The notes: a model not told the origin generated them from the sequence alone. Counted from the stretch's first letter, positions 44,043 through 53,746 are shown. The stretch: DNA of 64,000 nucleotides from JAAZGD01 sp034003765 (GCA_034003765.1 JAVEXZ010000003.1:1-64000); one strand, 5' to 3'. Numbers and translations: made by a program.

Positions 44043-44318
44043 TTAATCTGTTTCTGGCTCTGTCCTTGCTTCCGAGCTAGAATCTGAATTGGCACTTGTT
44101 CTAGAGTAAGACATACTAGGATAGTTATTTGTAGAGGGCTTTTTTGGGATGATAAAGGCAGCCACAATATAGGCAAATATTCCAGAAAATCCCAAGAATA
44201 TCAAAACAACTAAGATCAATCTTGCTATAACAGGGTCAATATTGAAATATTCTCCAATACCCCCACAAATCCCTAGTAATATCTTATTATCATCAGACCG
44301 ATAAAGTTTCTTTTCCAT
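44043..44318 (-). CDS. PspC-domain membrane protein
   Basis: 91 residues. The PspC signature KLYRSDDNKILLGICGGIGEYF is followed by one long hydrophobic segment and a Ser/Thr-rich polar tail. PspC proteins take part in envelope-stress sensing in proteobacteria; the role in Firmicutes is less clear. GGAGG precedes the ATG. No pspA is nearby. Confidence 0.88.
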   Translation of the reverse strand: MEKKLYRSDDNKILLGICGGIGEYFNIDPVIARLILVVLIFLGFSGIFAYIVAAFIIPKKPSTNNYPSMSYSRTSANSDSSSEARTEPETD

Positions 44319-44469
44319 TTTTAACCTCCACTAATTAACAGTAATTATAGTATTTCTTCCCTAGGGAAAAAGTTTGCTCCTAAATATCATATCAAGACCC
44401 AGAGCCTTTGTCCATTAAGCTTTTCTTCCAAAATTCTTTCAAAAAACTTAAGAATGTAATAAATAGTCA

Positions 44470-44512
44470 TAAAAAAACTACCCACAGTTTCCTCAAAATA
44501 GTGAGTAGTTTA
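44470..44512 (-). terminator. Terminator of tRNA-Leu
   Basis: On the minus strand, AAACTAC(TCAC)... / ...GTGGGTAGTTT followed by a T run, immediately after the tRNA. Confidence 0.75.
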
Positions 44513-44514
44513 GT

Positions 44515-44600
44515 TGGTGCGGATAAAAGGATTTGAACCTTCATGAAGTTGCCCTCACACGGACCTGAACCGTGCGCGTCTGCCGTTCCGCCATATCCGC
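44515..44600 (-). tRNA. tRNA-Leu(CAG)
   Basis: Class II tRNA with a long variable arm. Acceptor GCGGATA/TATCCGC, anticodon stem CACGG/CCGTG with loop TTCAGGT (anticodon CAG), encoded CCA. Confidence 0.92.
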
Positions 44601-44739
44601 CCATGGCATATAGTTTGGTGCAAGCAAAATTATAGCATAGGGATAAAGGGTAATGCAATAGAAATGGACTTTATCTGGAAGAGAATGAGGGCATAATAAG
44701 CAATTGAAATTTAGGCCATTATGGGGTAGAATGTTAATT

Positions 44740-45330
44740 ATGAAAATTAAACGTATTATTGGTGGAGAACTTGAATCAAACGGATATATCCTCTATCAAA
44801 AGGATGGTGGACCATGCTATATAGTGGATCCAGGATATAGTCCCGATAAGTATATCAAGCTAATCAAAGAATTAAAATTAAAGCCTCAAGGAATTATTCT
44901 CACTCATCATCACTACGACCATGTAGGAGGTGCTGCCAGGATTAGAGATTTTTTTGAGTGTCCCATATATATGCATAGACAAGATTGCGACTATTACAAA
45001 GGTTCTGTTGATGTAATGATGGAAGATGGGGATATATTGATTTTAGGGGAAGAAGAACTTCGTATTATCCATACCCCTGGCCATAGTCCTGGAGGTATTT
45101 GCATTTATTCAGAGAAGAGTAAAGCTGCCCTAACTGGAGACACCCTTTTTAATGTTGATTTGGGCAGAACAGACCTCAAGGGGGGTAACCAAGAACAGCT
45201 AATTAAGACTTGCAGAAACATAATTGATAAGTGGACCAATGATATTGATATTTATCCCGGCCATGGGGATTCTTGTAATATGAAATTTGTTAGACGATTT
45301 AACAAGGAGTTCTTAGACCTAGTCCGGTGA
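44740..45330 (+). CDS. MBL-fold metallohydrolase (glyoxalase II-like)
   Basis: 196 residues. Metal-binding THHHYDHVGG, the His in HTPGHSPGGI, the Asp in LTGDTLFNVDLGRTD and the final YPGHG. Family members hydrolyse thioesters or similar; substrate unknown. The start is uncertain between ATG 44731 (very close to GGGG) and ATG 44740, where family proteins usually begin (MKIKRI). Confidence 0.88.
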   Translation: MKIKRIIGGELESNGYILYQKDGGPCYIVDPGYSPDKYIKLIKELKLKPQGIILTHHHYDHVGGAARIRDFFECPIYMHRQDCDYYKGSVDVMMEDGDILILGEEELRIIHTPGHSPGGICIYSEKSKAALTGDTLFNVDLGRTDLKGGNQEQLIKTCRNIIDKWTNDIDIYPGHGDSCNMKFVRRFNKEFLDLVR

Positions 45331-45364
45331 TATAAAAAAGTGGCGAAAGAAAAGAGGCAACAAA

Positions 45365-46192
45365 ATGGAGACCATCAAAATGGTGGCTTTAGACCTAGAC
45401 GGAACAACATTGAACAGTAAAGGAAAGTTGACACCAGAAGTAAAGACAGCCTTAGAGATGGCAATAGCTCGTGGTATCCATGTGATTTTTGCTACTGGAA
45501 GATCATTTTCAGCAATATCTCAAGAGGTTCTAGATATAAAAGGCATACGCTATATTCTAAGCTCTAATGGCGCAAGAGTTATAGATCTTCGTGATAATTC
45601 CGTGGTTTATGAGAATTGCCTTGAGGAGGCTGCGGTAGAAGATGTTGCCGTAATTTTAGGTAAATTTAGCTTTGTCTATGAGGTATTTACTCAGGGGTTT
45701 GCCTATGTAGGGCAAGACCATTACGATGCCATCGCTTCTCTAAAGGGAACAGACCATCGTTCAAACTATGTATTAAAAACCAGAAAGCCAGTAAAAGATA
45801 TTTTGGCTTTTATGGTTGAGAATAAGCATTCTATTGAGAACATTAATATAAACTTTGTAGATCCCAATGCCCGCCTTATGATGAAGGCCTTGCTATCAAA
45901 AAAAGAAAACATTACCCTAACTAGCTCTTTTGATCACAACCTAGAGATAGGCGGGGTTAAAACTGGCAAGGGGGACGCGGTCCAAATGTTGGCAAAACTA
46001 CTAGAGATTTCCTCTTCAAGTATTATGGCGGTGGGAGACAGCCCCAACGATAGTTCAATGCTTCAAGTGGTTGGGTTTCCAGTTGCTGTGGGAAATGCTA
46101 AAGATGAGGTAAAGGCCCTTGCAAAACATATTACTGGTACCAATGATGAAGGCGGGGTGGCCCAAGCCATAAATCGATTTGTACTAGCATAG
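45365..46192 (+). CDS. HAD-superfamily Cof-type phosphatase
   Basis: 275 residues. Nucleophile motif DLDGTTLNS, FATGRSF, SSNGARV, KGDAVQMLAK and VGDSPNDSSML, the Cof/YbiV subfamily acting on sugar phosphates or cofactor intermediates. GAGG precedes the ATG, 34 bases after the hydrolase gene. Its stop precedes a 43-bp repeat. Confidence 0.92.
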   Translation: METIKMVALDLDGTTLNSKGKLTPEVKTALEMAIARGIHVIFATGRSFSAISQEVLDIKGIRYILSSNGARVIDLRDNSVVYENCLEEAAVEDVAVILGKFSFVYEVFTQGFAYVGQDHYDAIASLKGTDHRSNYVLKTRKPVKDILAFMVENKHSIENININFVDPNARLMMKALLSKKENITLTSSFDHNLEIGGVKTGKGDAVQMLAKLLEISSSSIMAVGDSPNDSSMLQVVGFPVAVGNAKDEVKALAKHITGTNDEGGVAQAINRFVLA

Positions 46193-46210
46193 TTATTAGT
46201 GCCTTCCCTG

Positions 46211-46395
46211 GCGGAAGACTTATAATTTCACCTTATGTTTAATGGTCTTTTTGGTGGAAGACTTATAATTATGCCTTGTGTTAAATGGTCTTTTTGGCGG
46301 AAGACTTATAATTATGCCTTGTGTTAAATGGTCTTTTTGGCGGAAGACTTATAATTATGCCTTGTGTTAAATGGTCTCCTTAGGTGGAAGAATTT
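46211..46395. repeat. 43-bp tandem repeat
   Basis: Four near-identical 43-bp units (GGAAGACTTATAATTATGCC..., TTAAATGGTCTTTTTGG) starting at 46213, 46256, 46299 and 46342, plus a degenerate fifth at 46386. It begins 20 bases after the phosphatase stop and runs up to its terminator. Confidence 0.9.
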
Positions 46396-46401
46396 ACGGC
46401 T

Positions 46402-46423
46402 TCTCCCTAGGGAGAGTTTTTTT
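46402..46423 (+). terminator. Intrinsic terminator
   Basis: TCTCCCTAGGGAGA hairpin followed by G and seven T, between the 43-bp repeat and the yraN promoter. Confidence 0.75.
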
Positions 46424-46425
46424 AT

Positions 46426-46455
46426 TTGACAAATGTTAACAATAAAGGGTACAAT
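46426..46455 (+). promoter_or_regulatory. yraN promoter
   Basis: Consensus TTGACA and TACAAT with 18-bp spacing, 30 bases before the yraN start. It may drive the whole yraN-to-hslU series. Confidence 0.75.
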
Positions 46456-46484
46456 AGGTTAATGGTAAAATATGGGAGCAAACA

Positions 46485-46847
46485 ATGGGGTACAATCAAA
46501 TCCTGGGAAAATGGGGAGAAGAGCTGGCTATAGATTACATGATTAGCCAAGGCTATGAAATTGTGGCCAGCAATTACCGGGCTAAATGTGGGGAAGTTGA
46601 TATTGTGGCTGCCCAAGGAGACACAATTGTTTTTTGCGAAGTAAAGACAAGAACCTCTTTGAGGTATGGGACCCCAGCATCTTCTATTACTCGGGAAAAG
46701 AGAAACCATATTATGGGGGTGGCCCAAAGCTTTTTAAGAGACGGGGAGTGGGAGGATTTTTCCCCTCGTTTTGACATCATTGAGATCTACCGTTTTGAAG
46801 AAATAGCCATTAACCATATGATAGATGCCTACCAATTAGAGGATTAA
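46485..46847 (+). CDS. yraN: YraN/UPF0102 nuclease-fold protein
   Basis: 120 residues. Restriction-endonuclease-like fold: GKWGEELAIDYM, YRAKCGEVDIVA, FCEVKTRTSLRYGTP, and the ITREKRNHIM helix. Biochemical role not settled. GGGAG precedes the ATG. It commonly neighbours comM and dprA, as here. Its last 13 codons form the first unit of a six-copy repeat. Confidence 0.92.
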   Translation: MGYNQILGKWGEELAIDYMISQGYEIVASNYRAKCGEVDIVAAQGDTIVFCEVKTRTSLRYGTPASSITREKRNHIMGVAQSFLRDGEWEDFSPRFDIIEIYRFEEIAINHMIDAYQLED

Positions 46848-47107
46848 TGTGTAAATCCCATTAACCATATGATAGATGCCTAGTAATTAGGGGATTAATG
46901 TGGAAATAGCCATTAACCATATGATAGATGCCTACCAATTAGAGGATTAATGTGTAAATCCCATTAACCATATAATAGATGCCTAGTAATTAGGGGATTA
47001 ATGTGTAAATCCCATTAACCATATAATAGATGCCTAGCAATTAGGGGATTAATGTGGAAATAGCCATTAACCATATGATAGATGCCTAGCAATTAGGGGA
47101 TTAATGA
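46809..47107. repeat. 51/52-bp tandem repeat made from the yraN 3' end
   Basis: Six copies starting at 46809, 46860, 46912, 46963, 47014 and 47066. The first is coding (ATTAACCATATGATAGATGC to the TAA of yraN); five follow the stop. Units alternate between 51 bp (...GTAAATCCC) and 52 bp (...GGAAATAGCC), so two-unit duplication is likely. The last copy runs into the comM ribosome binding site and fills the whole gap. Confidence 0.95.
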
Positions 47108-47117
47108 GGAAAAGAAA

Positions 47118-48644
47118 ATGATATCGATTGTACATACTGCAAGCATAAAGGGATTAACGGGAGAACTTGTAAGGGTTGAAACCTATCTAACAAATCAAAT
47201 CCCAGGAATGCAGGTTACAGGTTTGGCTTCTCAGACTATCAAGGAATCGCGAGACAGGGTGAGAGCGGCTATTCGACATTCGGGATTCAAGTTCCCTGAA
47301 AAAAGAATAACCGTCAACTTGGTACCTGCAGCAAAGCGTAAAGAAGGAAGTCATTTTGACCTCCCCTTAGCCATTGGGGTTCTAGTGGCAAATAAAGAGC
47401 TAGATCAAAAACTCTGTGAAGGCATAGGATTTATAGGAGAACTATCCTTGGATGGCAGGGTGAATTCTGTTAAGGGAGCCCTTCCCTTGGTAATTGGATT
47501 ACGAGATGCTGGTTTCTCACGACTTATTATTCCTTTGGGTAATTGCCAAGAGGCTTCTTTGGTTCCCCGTGTTGAAATATTTGGGGTAAAAGATTTGGAG
47601 CAAGCCCTTAAGGCTTTAACCCAAGGATGTGAGCCTTGGAAAAAAGAAAGCCCAAAAGCCAAAGTTTTAGCAAAAGAGGCAGAGGATTATCAAGACGTTA
47701 GAGGGCAAGAGGCTGCAAAAAGGGCTATAACCATTTGTGTGGCTGGAGGCCATGGCCTTCTCATGATGGGTTATCCTGGATCTGGCAAAACCATGCTTGC
47801 AAAAAGAATACCCACAATTATGCCTCCCATGAATCGGGAAGAATCTTTGGAAGTTACAAAGATATATTCTGTGGCAGGGGAATTAACGGAAGAAGAGCCC
47901 CTAATTGATGTAAGGCCTTTTCGTGACCCCCACCATACTATTTCGGCAACAGCTCTATTAGGAGGTGGCAATCATCCAAAACCAGGAGAGCTTTCTTTGG
48001 CTCATCAAGGAGTCTTATTTCTAGATGAGTTCCCTGAGTTTCCAAGAAGGATATTGGAAATGTTGAGACAACCTTTGGAGAGCAGAACAATAACAATCTC
48101 TAGGGCCTTAGAAACAGCCATATACCCATGTAATATTCTTTTAGTAGCTGCATCCAACCCTTGTAAGTGCGGCTATTATGGGGATCATCGTCATAAATGC
48201 ACATGCACATTAGGAGAAATACAGCATTATCAATCAAAGATAAGTGGCCCCTTGCTTGACCGCATTGATTTACAAATCGACGTTCCACCTGTTTCTTCTG
48301 AAGAACTTTGGCTTGGTAAGGAAAAAATTATCTCTACCAGTTCAAGTGAAATGCGACAAGTTGTAGAGAGGGCGAGGAACATTCAAAGACGACGGTATGG
48401 AGAAGCATCACTTTTATTAAATGCTCACCTTTCACCAACTGGGATTAAAGAGTATTGCCTTCTCCAAAAGGAAGGGCAAGAGCTTTTAAAAATGGCTTTT
48501 GAAAAATTAGGCCTTTCATTTAGGGCTTATCATAAAATATTAAAAATAGCCAGAACCATTGCAGATCTGGAAGATAAGGGTGAGATAACCACCCAGCATA
48601 TTGCCGAGGCTCTTCAGTATCGAAAATTCGATCGAATAGGGTGA
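47118..48644 (+). CDS. comM: ComM/YifB Mg-chelatase-like AAA ATPase
   Basis: 508 residues. N-terminal Lon-like substrate domain, then AAA+ with GYPGSGKTMLA, LFLDEFPEFPR and the arginine region GPLLDRIDLQIDVP; a CxxC zinc pair (CKCGYYGDHRHKCTCTLG) lies between. In transformable bacteria ComM is a helicase that promotes branch migration of incoming DNA. GAGGAAAAG precedes the ATG, itself within the last copy of the upstream repeat. Confidence 0.94.
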   Translation: MISIVHTASIKGLTGELVRVETYLTNQIPGMQVTGLASQTIKESRDRVRAAIRHSGFKFPEKRITVNLVPAAKRKEGSHFDLPLAIGVLVANKELDQKLCEGIGFIGELSLDGRVNSVKGALPLVIGLRDAGFSRLIIPLGNCQEASLVPRVEIFGVKDLEQALKALTQGCEPWKKESPKAKVLAKEAEDYQDVRGQEAAKRAITICVAGGHGLLMMGYPGSGKTMLAKRIPTIMPPMNREESLEVTKIYSVAGELTEEEPLIDVRPFRDPHHTISATALLGGGNHPKPGELSLAHQGVLFLDEFPEFPRRILEMLRQPLESRTITISRALETAIYPCNILLVAASNPCKCGYYGDHRHKCTCTLGEIQHYQSKISGPLLDRIDLQIDVPPVSSEELWLGKEKIISTSSSEMRQVVERARNIQRRRYGEASLLLNAHLSPTGIKEYCLLQKEGQELLKMAFEKLGLSFRAYHKILKIARTIADLEDKGEITTQHIAEALQYRKFDRIG

Positions 48645-48697
48645 TTTGATGAGACATGGGAAAGGTGAAAGATGAGAATTAAGGGAGGTTTGGAAAT

Positions 48698-49585
48698 ATG
48701 GCGGCTAATTATGGTAAACAGGATTTTTTTGGGGACATTGAATGTGTTACTATTATGGAAGAAAATTATCCCCCACTCCTAAGAGAAATTAAGGACCCTC
48801 CTAAAATCCTTTATTATATTGGGGACTTATCCTTGGCCTTGGATATTTGTATCTCTGTGGTGGGAACAAGAAAGCCTACTTCCTATGGGCGGTGGGCTGC
48901 AGGTGCCTTGGGAAAAACCCTGGCTCAGGCTGGACTTGTTACGGTTAGTGGTTTAGCTGATGGGATAGATACATTGGCTCACAAAGGTGCAATTAAGGGT
49001 CAAGGAAAGACCATTGCAGTTTTAGGAAATGGCCCAGATATTTGTTTCCCAGGAAAGAACTTGGAAATCATGAAATATATTTGTAAGGAAGGTCTGATCC
49101 TGTCAGAATATGGTCCAGGAGTTCATGGTTCCAGATTTACATTTCCATCAAGGAACCGTATCATAAGCGGATTATCCATAGCCACAGTTATTGTTGAGGC
49201 TGGGCTTTCTTCTGGTTCCTTAATAACTGCAGAAAGGGCCATTGAACAGGGACGAGAGGTTTACGCAATTCCAGGGAATATAAACAATATTTACTCTATT
49301 GGCACCAACAAACTAATCTTGGACGGTGCCAAACCTTTAATTGTACTAGAGAATATATTAGAGGACCTTGGAATAAGAAAAGGCCTGACAGATTCACGAA
49401 AAGAGGCACTAGGTGAGGAAGAAAGAAAAGTTTTTAATCACATAGAATCTGGTGGAGAAACAAGTATAGACCAATTGATGGAATCATTGCAAATACAGGC
49501 TGGAACCCTTAACGGCATTGTTACTGTATTAGAAATGAAAGGCATGGTTTCGACTTCCATGGGGAAAATATTTGTTGCAAATTAA
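48698..49585 (+). CDS. dprA: DNA-processing protein DprA
   Basis: 295 residues. Rossmann-like DNA-binding domain with VVGTRKPTSYG, GLADGIDTLAH, GSRFTFPSRNRII and IEQGREVYAIPGN, and a C-terminal winged helix (TSIDQLMESLQIQAGTLNGI). It loads RecA on incoming single strands. The N-terminal helical (SAM/HhH) domain found in longer homologues is missing. Confidence 0.93.
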   Translation: MAANYGKQDFFGDIECVTIMEENYPPLLREIKDPPKILYYIGDLSLALDICISVVGTRKPTSYGRWAAGALGKTLAQAGLVTVSGLADGIDTLAHKGAIKGQGKTIAVLGNGPDICFPGKNLEIMKYICKEGLILSEYGPGVHGSRFTFPSRNRIISGLSIATVIVEAGLSSGSLITAERAIEQGREVYAIPGNINNIYSIGTNKLILDGAKPLIVLENILEDLGIRKGLTDSRKEALGEEERKVFNHIESGGETSIDQLMESLQIQAGTLNGIVTVLEMKGMVSTSMGKIFVAN

Positions 49586-49648
49586 AAATATTCTACATAT
49601 AATATGTGGTTGAATGATAGTGGCCCAAAATTATAAAGGAAAATGAGC

Positions 49649-51724
49649 ATGAGTGAAGCAAAAAAAACCTTAGTTATTGTTGAATCACCGGCAAAAGCAA
49701 AGACCATAGAAAAATACCTGGGAAGCAAGTATCGGGTTATTGCTTCGGTGGGTCATATTAGGGACCTGCCAAAAAGCAAACTTGGAATCAGAGTGGATGA
49801 TGATTTTGAACCTGAGTATATAAATATCAGAGGTAAGGGCGACTTAATTAAGAGCCTTAAAAAAGAAGCAAAGGCTGCAGGAAAAATTTTATTGGCAACT
49901 GACCCTGACCGTGAAGGAGAAGCCATAAGCTGGCACCTTGCTTTTTTATTGGGGATTGATGAGGATGAACCTTGTAGGGTTGTTTTCAATGAAATCACAA
50001 AAAACAGTGTTAAAGAAGCCATTAAGAATCCAAGACCAATTGATTTAAAATTAGTAGATGCCCAACAAGCAAGAAGAGTGCTTGATAGATTAGTTGGCTA
50101 CAAAATAAGTCCCTTGCTTTGGAGAAAGGTTCGTCGTGGGCTTTCAGCAGGTCGGGTTCAGTCTGCTGCCCTTAAAATTATCTGCGACAGAGAAAAAATC
50201 ATTAGGGATTTTGTCCCTGTTGAGTACTGGACAATAGAGGCAAAGCTTGAAAAAGAGGGTGAAACCCTTAAGAGCAACCAATTTGTTGCAAAACTTACAG
50301 AGGATCAAGCTGGCAAAATCACAGTGAACAACAAGGAAGAGGCAGATAAGATCTTAGATTCTTTGAAAGCAGGAGATTTTAAGGTAGACACTGTTGAGAA
50401 AAAAGAACGGATAAAAAAACCATACCCACCATTTACAACAAGTAGTCTTCAACAAGCTGCTTCAAGTAGGCTAAACTTTTACACCAAGAAAACCATGATG
50501 ATTGCCCAGCAACTATATGAGGGTAGACCAGTTAAGGGACAAGGGACAATAGGATTGGTGACTTACATCCGTACTGACTCAGTAAGGATTTCCCCCGAAG
50601 CCAAAGCTACTGCCAGAACATACATTGAAGACACCTTTAGCCCCAAGTACTGGGCGGATAATTTTTATACCAATAAAAAGAAGGATGTTCAAGATGCCCA
50701 TGAGGCCATTAGGCCAAGCAGAATTGATTTATCCCCAGAGGATATAAAAGATTCTCTAACTAAAGATCAATACAATCTTTATAAATTGATTTGGAACAGG
50801 TATGTAGCTAGCCAAATGCCTCCAGCAGTATTTGATGCAGTTGGGTCCAATATTGTTAACTCGGGTTATACATTCAGAGCCACAGGTTCAACCCTAAAGT
50901 TTGATGGTTTCCTAAAGGTTTATTCAGACAACAAGGAAGAAGATAAGGATAAGGCCCTACCAGAATTAGTTGAGGGAGAGACTCTTAATCTCTTGGATTT
51001 AGGGGGAACCCAGAGCTTTACCCAACCGCCTTTTAGGTTTACTGAAGCTAGTCTTGTAAAAGACTTGGAAGACAAGAATATTGGAAGGCCCTCTACTTAT
51101 GCCCCAATTATAGGGACATTGTTGGAACGTAAATATATTTCCAGGGAGAAGAAAACACTTTTTCCAACCGACCTAGGTTTTATTGTAACCGAAATGATGG
51201 AAGAATATTTCAAAGAAATTGTAGATGCCAACTTTACAGCAGGCATGGAAGATAAATTAGATGAAATAGAAATAAAGGATGCAGACTGGAAAGAAATCGT
51301 TAAGGAGTTTTATGCTACACTTAAGGTGGAGCTAGAAATTGCTGATGCAAAGATAGAAAAGATTGAATTTGAGGAAGTCCCAACAGGAGAAAACTGTGAA
51401 CTATGCGGAAAGCCTATGGTCATTAAGCAAGGAAGGTTTGGGAACTTTGCAGCATGCACTGGCTATCCTGAATGTAAGAATACAAAACCCATACTAAAGA
51501 CTATTGGAGTTAGCTGTCCATCTTGCGGCAAGGATATTGTAGCAAGAAAAGGAAAAAGTGGAAGGGTCTTTTATGGGTGTTCAGGTTATCCAGACTGCAC
51601 CCAATCCTATTGGAGCAAACCAATAGACAGAAAATGCCCCTTGTGCCAAAGCCTACTAGTTGAGAAAAAAACAAAAACTTCAGATATAGAGTGTTCAAAC
51701 AAGGAATGTGGGTATAAAGAGTAA
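49649..51724 (+). CDS. topA: DNA topoisomerase I
   Basis: 691 residues. Toprim domain (VESPAKAKTIEKYLG, TDPDREGEAISWH), active-site Tyr in LVTYIRTDS, RPSTYAPIIGTL, and three C-terminal Cys4 zinc ribbons (CELC...C, CPSC...C, CPLC...C). Relaxes negative supercoils. ATG 49649 is preferred because AAAGGA is 8 bases away; the ATG at 49643 is only 2 bases from it. Confidence 0.96.
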   Translation: MSEAKKTLVIVESPAKAKTIEKYLGSKYRVIASVGHIRDLPKSKLGIRVDDDFEPEYINIRGKGDLIKSLKKEAKAAGKILLATDPDREGEAISWHLAFLLGIDEDEPCRVVFNEITKNSVKEAIKNPRPIDLKLVDAQQARRVLDRLVGYKISPLLWRKVRRGLSAGRVQSAALKIICDREKIIRDFVPVEYWTIEAKLEKEGETLKSNQFVAKLTEDQAGKITVNNKEEADKILDSLKAGDFKVDTVEKKERIKKPYPPFTTSSLQQAASSRLNFYTKKTMMIAQQLYEGRPVKGQGTIGLVTYIRTDSVRISPEAKATARTYIEDTFSPKYWADNFYTNKKKDVQDAHEAIRPSRIDLSPEDIKDSLTKDQYNLYKLIWNRYVASQMPPAVFDAVGSNIVNSGYTFRATGSTLKFDGFLKVYSDNKEEDKDKALPELVEGETLNLLDLGGTQSFTQPPFRFTEASLVKDLEDKNIGRPSTYAPIIGTLLERKYISREKKTLFPTDLGFIVTEMMEEYFKEIVDANFTAGMEDKLDEIEIKDADWKEIVKEFYATLKVELEIADAKIEKIEFEEVPTGENCELCGKPMVIKQGRFGNFAACTGYPECKNTKPILKTIGVSCPSCGKDIVARKGKSGRVFYGCSGYPDCTQSYWSKPIDRKCPLCQSLLVEKKTKTSDIECSNKECGYKE

Positions 51725-51753
51725 TATAGTTTAATGAGAGGAATTGATAAAAA

Positions 51754-52293
51754 ATGGTAACATTTAATGCAACAACAATAGTAGCTGTAAGAAGAGGCCC
51801 TGATGATATTTGTATCGGTGGAGATGGTCAAGTCACCATGGGTGAAAAGACCATAATGAAAGCAAAGGCCAAAAAGGTTCGAAAAATATACAAAGACCAG
51901 GTTTTAGTTGGCTTTGCAGGTAGTGTAGCAGATGCTTTTTCTCTTTCGGACAAGTTTGAAAAAAAACTAGAGGAGCATGCTGGCAACCTAAAGAGAGCGG
52001 CAGTAGCCCTGGCCCAGATGTGGCGTACAGACAAGGTTATGAGAAACCTAGAAGCTCTTATGATAGTTGCCGACAAAGAAAGTCTTTTGGTAATTTCTGG
52101 GAATGGTGAGGTTATTGAACCTGACCAGCATTTTATTTCTATTGGAAGTGGTGGGAATTATGCCTATGCAGCTGCTAATGCTCTTTTTAACCATACAGAG
52201 ATGGATGCAGAAGCTATCGTTAGAGAAGCCTTAACTATTGCTTCTGACATTTGTGTATATACAAACGATAACATATCAGTAGAAAAACTATAA
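51754..52293 (+). CDS. hslV: ATP-dependent protease subunit HslV
   Basis: 179 residues. Threonine-protease fold: [10 protein letters not shown] at the N terminus, [10 protein letters not shown] and the [16 protein letters not shown] segment. Forms the double-hexamer peptidase with HslU. The first residues are MVTFNATTI: unlike the Bacillus form, which exposes Ser2, a nucleophile here would need removal of six residues to expose Thr7, as in Thermotoga-like forms. GAGAGGAATTG lies upstream. Followed by hslU after 13 bases. Confidence 0.94.
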   Translation: MVTFNATTIVAVRRGPDDICIGGDGQVTMGEKTIMKAKAKKVRKIYKDQVLVGFAGSVADAFSLSDKFEKKLEEHAGNLKRAAVALAQMWRTDKVMRNLEALMIVADKESLLVISGNGEVIEPDQHFISIGSGGNYAYAAANALFNHTEMDAEAIVREALTIASDICVYTNDNISVEKL

Positions 52294-52306
52294 AGGGGAT
52301 ACAAAA

Positions 52307-53743
52307 ATGACGAATACAGTCTATCAAATGACACCTAAAGAGATTGTGGCCGAGTTAGATAAATATATTATCGGGCAAGATGAAGCCAAGAAATCAGTTG
52401 CCATAGCTTTACGTAATCGATATAGAAGAAGCCTCCTGCCAGAAGAGTGGCGGGAAGAGATTTCGCCTAAGAATATTTTAATGATGGGACCAACTGGTGT
52501 AGGTAAAACAGAGATTGCCAGAAGGCTTTCCAAGCTTATGGATGCACCCTTTGTCAAGGTTGAGGCAACTAAGTTCACAGAAGTCGGTTATGTAGGCCGA
52601 GATGTTGACTCTATGGTTAGAGACCTTGTTGAGGCAGCTATAAGAATGACCAAGCAAATTAAATTAGCAGAGAAATACTCAGTGGCAGAAGAAATTGCTG
52701 AGGAAAAAATCGTTGATGCTATTATACCAGGGAAAAAATCCAAAGTCAGCTCAGGCGGGACTCCTAAAAATCCATTTGAATTTATTATGGGTAATGCTGG
52801 TTACAAGAGTCAAAAAGACCAGTACCAGGAAAAGAAAACCGAAGGGGAAGGCGAGAGTGTTGAAAGCGATTTCGAGCTAGCCCGTGAACAGGTTAGGGAA
52901 CAGCTAAAAGAAGGATTACTTGAAGAACAATATATTGAAATCCAGGTTGAGGAAGCTCCCAAGGGCAGTAACCTAGATGTAGGTGAAGGCGGTATGATGG
53001 CTATTGGTAATATCTTCGGAGATATGATGCCAAAAAAACAAAAGAATAAAAAGGTTAAAGTTAAGGATGCTCGCAGGATTTTGAGAGAGCAAGAAGCTCA
53101 GAACCTTATTGATATGGACCAGGTTACGGAAGAAGCCTTGCAGTCTGCTGAGCAAAACGGGATCATCTTTATAGATGAAATTGATAAAATAGCCTCTGGT
53201 AACGGGTATCGTTCTGGTGCCGATGTTTCTAGAGAGGGTGTTCAAAGAGACATTCTTCCTATTGTAGAAGGGTCGGTAATCAATACCAAGTATGGACCTG
53301 TAAAAACAGATTATATTCTCTTCATTGGGGCAGGAGCTTTTCACTCCGCCAAGCCAACGGATTTAATCCCAGAGCTACAGGGACGTTTTCCTATTAGGGT
53401 GGAACTTGAAAACCTTACCAAGGATGCCTTCCTTCAAATATTGACTATGCCAGAAAACGCCTTGATAAAGCAGCATAAGATGCTTTTGGAAACAGAAGGG
53501 ATTACTGTAGAATTTACTGATGGGGCTTGCGAAGAAATAGCCACCATGGCATTTTTAATGAATGAGCAAACTGAAAATATTGGCGCTAGAAGGCTGCATA
53601 CAATTATGGAGAGACTTTTAGAAGATATTTCTTTTAATATTCCAGAAATGACAGAGGAAAAACTGGTAATTGATCAAGAATACGTAAAGGAAAAATTCCT
53701 GGAAAAAATTCAAAAGGAAGACCCTGATAGGTATATTCTCTAG
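52307..53743 (+). CDS. hslU: HslU ATPase subunit
   Basis: 478 residues. AAA+ with [14 protein letters not shown], intermediate domain (about 110-245, charged), Walker [24 protein letters not shown] and the C terminus DPDRYIL that inserts into HslV. Unfolds substrates for HslV. In Bacillus the order is topA-trmFO-xerC-hslV-hslU-codY; here trmFO and xerC are absent. Confidence 0.96.
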   Translation: MTNTVYQMTPKEIVAELDKYIIGQDEAKKSVAIALRNRYRRSLLPEEWREEISPKNILMMGPTGVGKTEIARRLSKLMDAPFVKVEATKFTEVGYVGRDVDSMVRDLVEAAIRMTKQIKLAEKYSVAEEIAEEKIVDAIIPGKKSKVSSGGTPKNPFEFIMGNAGYKSQKDQYQEKKTEGEGESVESDFELAREQVREQLKEGLLEEQYIEIQVEEAPKGSNLDVGEGGMMAIGNIFGDMMPKKQKNKKVKVKDARRILREQEAQNLIDMDQVTEEALQSAEQNGIIFIDEIDKIASGNGYRSGADVSREGVQRDILPIVEGSVINTKYGPVKTDYILFIGAGAFHSAKPTDLIPELQGRFPIRVELENLTKDAFLQILTMPENALIKQHKMLLETEGITVEFTDGACEEIATMAFLMNEQTENIGARRLHTIMERLLEDISFNIPEMTEEKLVIDQEYVKEKFLEKIQKEDPDRYIL

Positions 53744-53746
53744 TAA

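Noticed and set aside
46809..47107. Possible CRISPR array (regular ~51-bp repeats)
   Set aside because: The units are contiguous with no unique spacers, derive from the yraN coding end, and no cas genes are present.
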